In this document: positions 61,973-64,000 of the stretch, piece after piece
How the letters are laid out: each line of letters begins with the position of its first letter
Numbering within the stretch: the stretch's first letter is position 1
Assembly (NCBI RefSeq): GCF_023195885.1
Contig: NZ_JALPKO010000002.1
Coordinates: 248,001 to 312,000 of the forward strand
Direction: 5' to 3'
From: Methylonatrum kenyense
GTDB lineage: Bacteria > Pseudomonadota > Gammaproteobacteria > Nitrococcales > Aquisalimonadaceae
Length of the DNA stretch: 64,000 bases
Notes under the pieces: generated by a model
Database searches by the model: none
What the model was told of the DNA's origin: nothing
What the model saw: the letters and a program-made list of their open reading frames with translations, nothing else
Translations under genes and position numbers: made by a program

Positions 61973-62884
61973 ATGTTGTTGTTATCGGTCAATTGGATCC
62001 GGCGTGCCGGGCTTGCCATGCTGCCTGCCGCCACGCTGCTGCTGGCTGCGCCAGCGGCCATCGCCGACGATATGTTTACCCGGGACCACGGTGGCCCGCC
62101 GGAGGAGCGTGGTGCTCTGCGCATCTGTGCCGATCCGAACAACATGCCGTTTTCGGGTGCTGGCGGTGAGGGCTTCGAGAACAGGATGGCCGAATTGTTC
62201 GGTGAGTCGCTGGACCTGCCGGTCGAGTTCTTCTGGCTACCCCAGCGGTTTGGTTATATTCGCGCCACGCTGCGCAGCTGGGTCGACGAGGAACGTCGTT
62301 ATCGCTGTGACATCATGATGGGTGTGCCGCAGGAGGCATCAGGGCTAAGCACCACGACGCCTTACTATTACACAACCCATATGCTGGTCTTCAAGAAGGA
62401 CCACCCGGTCTTCAGCGAATACGAACAGGCCAACGATCTCCTTGCCAAGGGTATTCCCGCCGATACCAAAATCGGCGTGTTCGATCGCTCGCCGGCCAAT
62501 GAATGGATGATCCGCAATGGCATGCGGAACAACATCAAGGGCTACATCATGGCGGACGGCGACATCGGTTTCTATCCCGGCAAGGTTATCGAGGGTGACT
62601 TGGCCGAGGGCAATATCGATGCTGCGATCATCTGGGGTCCCATCGCCGGTTATTACGCGAACAAGGTCACCGAGGAGACGGGGCAGGAAATTGCCATGCT
62701 GCCGATGGAGTCCGACGTGCGGGCCCAATTCGACTTCGGCGTCTCGGTGGGCGTGCGTGCCGGCGACCACGAACTGATGCGGCCACTGCAGGTGGCGCTG
62801 CGTGAAAACGAGGACGAGATCAAGGCCTTGCTCGACGAGTATCACGTGCCGCAGGTTGATCGCCCGGAACGGCGTCGGCGTTAA
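61973..62884 (+). CDS. xoxJ: XoxJ/MoxJ-like periplasmic binding protein
   Basis: A 303-residue exported protein with signal MLLLSVNWIRRAGLAMLPAA. ALRICADPNNMPFSGAGGEG and FENRMAELFGESLDLPVEFF, then RCDIMMGVPQEASGLSTTTP and YYYTTHMLVFKK follow the quinoprotein-associated family 3 binding proteins (MoxJ/XoxJ), thought to help mature or activate the dehydrogenase. The ATG at 61973 has GAGGAG. The stop TAA runs into a repeat end (TAAGGAAACACTG). Confidence 0.88.
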   Translation: MLLLSVNWIRRAGLAMLPAATLLLAAPAAIADDMFTRDHGGPPEERGALRICADPNNMPFSGAGGEGFENRMAELFGESLDLPVEFFWLPQRFGYIRATLRSWVDEERRYRCDIMMGVPQEASGLSTTTPYYYTTHMLVFKKDHPVFSEYEQANDLLAKGIPADTKIGVFDRSPANEWMIRNGMRNNIKGYIMADGDIGFYPGKVIEGDLAEGNIDAAIIWGPIAGYYANKVTEETGQEIAMLPMESDVRAQFDFGVSVGVRAGDHELMRPLQVALRENEDEIKALLDEYHVPQVDRPERRRR

Positions 62885-62923
62885 GGAAACACTGAATTAT
62901 TCGCGCGCCTGCGTTGGAGTCCG
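62883..62923. repeat. left-end fragment of the GGAAACACTG repeat family
   Basis: AAGGAAACACTGAATTATTC is followed by GCGCGCCTGCGTTGGAGTCC, matching the first 40 bp of the 31235 copy. It overlaps the xoxJ stop codon. No right end is found downstream, so the copy is truncated. Confidence 0.65.
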
Positions 62924-63018
62924 AAATCAATGTCTTTGGTGGTAACGGGTGGAGTGGCATGGCCACTCCCGCCCGAGTCTTTTTGTCGACAATAATTTCG
63001 CGTTTGGAGGAGCCCCCC

Positions 63019-63711
63019 GTGAAACCCTTATCATTACTGGCAACGCTGACCCTTGGTCTGAGCATGGCGGCGACAACGGCTTATGCCGATAACCGGGATG
63101 AGTTTTCCAAGGCCAATCAGCTGCTTTTCCTGACGCCGCATATGGATGCGCTTGACGAATCCGGAATCGATGTCCGCTATCGGTATGAGCGGTCCGGTAC
63201 GCACCAGGAGCCGGACGACGTCTTCTCGGATCACATCACCCTGACCATCACCGACGTGCTGGATGACAGCTTCCGCGCCGGTGAGGTGGAGTTCCTGACC
63301 GGTGAGCGGCAGCGGCCTTTCCCGGGGTTCCGGCAGGCACGAGGCAACCCGGTCCTGGCCGGATTTCTGCAGCATGACGTGCATCGCATGGGCCTCGCCT
63401 CAAGTGCTCCGGTCCGGTATTTCCAGGATCGGATCAAGATAAAGCTGGAAGAAGAACCGGTCATGGAGGAAGTCAGCTTCGAATTCGACGGTGAGGAGTT
63501 CGACGGCCACCGCATTACCGTGACGCCGTACGCCGATGATTCGGATCGCAGCCGGTATGACCGGGAGTTCTGGGAAAAGTACTACGTCTTTACGGTTTCG
63601 GAAGAGCTGCCGGGCTTCATTTATCAGCTCGAGGCGGTTGCACCGAATTCCAATGGAGAAGAGCCGTACTACAAGGATGTCCTGACCCTGGAATCGATCG
63701 AGCGGCCGTAG
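63019..63711 (+). CDS. unknown exported protein downstream of xoxJ
   Basis: A 230-residue protein with a signal peptide (MKPLSLLATLTLGLSMAATT then AYAD). The mature part is mainly beta, acidic and without cysteine: YRYERSGTHQEPDDVFSDHI, DHITLTITDVLDDSFRAGEV, DRIKIKLEEEPVMEEVSFEF and ELPGFIYQLEAVAPNSNGEE. I recognise no family. GTG at 63019 is chosen because GGAGGAG precedes it and the signal starts there; the frame is open to 62914. Location suggests a link with methanol oxidation. Confidence 0.65.
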   Translation: MKPLSLLATLTLGLSMAATTAYADNRDEFSKANQLLFLTPHMDALDESGIDVRYRYERSGTHQEPDDVFSDHITLTITDVLDDSFRAGEVEFLTGERQRPFPGFRQARGNPVLAGFLQHDVHRMGLASSAPVRYFQDRIKIKLEEEPVMEEVSFEFDGEEFDGHRITVTPYADDSDRSRYDREFWEKYYVFTVSEELPGFIYQLEAVAPNSNGEEPYYKDVLTLESIERP

Positions 63712-63747
63712 GCAAGAGCAGGCCGGCATCGCATCAATCGACCCGGC

Positions 63748-63781
63748 AGGCCGCCGATGTATCAGTCATCGGCGGCCTTTT
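63748..63781. terminator. terminator at the end of the methylotrophy block
   Basis: AGGCCGCCGATG pairs perfectly with CATCGGCGGCCT around a 7-nt loop, followed by TTTT on the plus strand. It overlaps the last codons of the convergent minus-strand gene, so it can serve both. Confidence 0.8.
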
Positions 63782-64000
63782 CCTTGCTGCTGCTCCGCTT
63801 TCGCCGGGCCTTCATGGTCGGCCCAGGGTTGCGATGCACCAGCTTGTCCTCCGGCGGTGGATCAACCAGCGCACCCCAACGGAGTTCCTCGTCCTGGACG
63901 TAGCGCTTGCCAAGCTGTAGCGCGATCTGCGCGCGCGCCAGTTCCACGCCCAGGTAAAAGGCATGGCCACCATCCTCCTCCACGCCCAGGTGGGGAAACA
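63762..64000 (-). CDS. C-terminus of a probable dihydropteroate-synthase-like protein (partial)
   Basis: The last 78 residues of a gene running off the right edge. [20 protein letters not shown] and [19 protein letters not shown] resemble the end of the DUF6513/DHPS-like proteins linked to tetrahydromethanopterin biosynthesis in methylotrophs, recalled from memory. The last 20 residues are lysine/arginine-rich ([17 protein letters not shown]). The frame is open to the edge, so the start is not in the window. Confidence 0.55.
   Translation of the reverse strand, partial: FPHLGVEEDGGHAFYLGVELARAQIALQLGKRYVQDEELRWGALVDPPPEDKLVHRNPGPTMKARRKRSSSKEKAADD

Overview
The window is GC-rich bacterial DNA, most likely from a methylotrophic, probably halophilic or alkaliphilic gammaproteobacterium. 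The housekeeping order tsaD-rpsU-yqeY-dnaG-rpoD with folB, folK and plsY beside it is typical of that class. The right end carries a lanthanide-type methanol dehydrogenase (xoxF) with its cytochrome c and XoxJ-like partner, plus fae and mtdB of the tetrahydromethanopterin formaldehyde pathway. Placement below class level is inference. No tRNA, rRNA, CRISPR array, prophage or transposase gene was found.

Layout. 1-8350: lactate permease behind a perfect FNR/ANR box, a small membrane protein, a gamma-glutamyltransferase-like enzyme, an isocitrate-dehydrogenase-like enzyme with a UspA protein, a lipoprotein, two Hsp20 chaperones behind a sigma-32-like promoter, and an exported methyltransferase-like protein. 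8470-17089: a ten-gene, one-directional cluster that I do not recognise. It encodes a protein with L7/L12-like repeats, a TPR protein, a coiled-coil protein and seven proteins that share a common core in recognisable or degenerate form. Several of these carry OmpA-like, PASTA or Ig-like modules, yet none has a signal peptide. 17153-18190: a T7-lysozyme-type amidase fused in frame to CobU, joining this cluster to the cobalamin region.

18167-31138: cobalamin genes cobS, cobC-like and cobT on the minus strand, then cbiB, cobD, a cobalamin riboswitch, btuB, btuF, btuC, btuD, cbiA/cobB, cobO and cobQ on the plus strand. They cover corrinoid import, adenosylation, side-chain amidation and nucleotide-loop assembly; corrin-ring genes are not in the window. 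The cbiB and cobQ start codons both lie inside long perfect inverted repeats.

31139-52600: a repeat-rich gap, a MotA/ExbB plus MotB/OmpA stator-like pair, aroQ, accB, accC, a YfaZ-like porin, a TauE/SafE permease, an NDUFA9-like protein, cca, a receiver-cyclase, a MidA-like methyltransferase, folK, folB, plsY, tsaD, rpsU, yqeY, dnaG, rpoD, a hydrolase and an unusual SDR. 52600-64000: the methylotrophy region, with a PQQ-associated beta-propeller and binding protein, mtdB, fae, a cytochrome b operon, xoxF, a cytochrome c, xoxJ, an unknown exported protein and the end of a probable DHPS-like gene. Two families of non-coding repeats are scattered through the right two thirds of the window.
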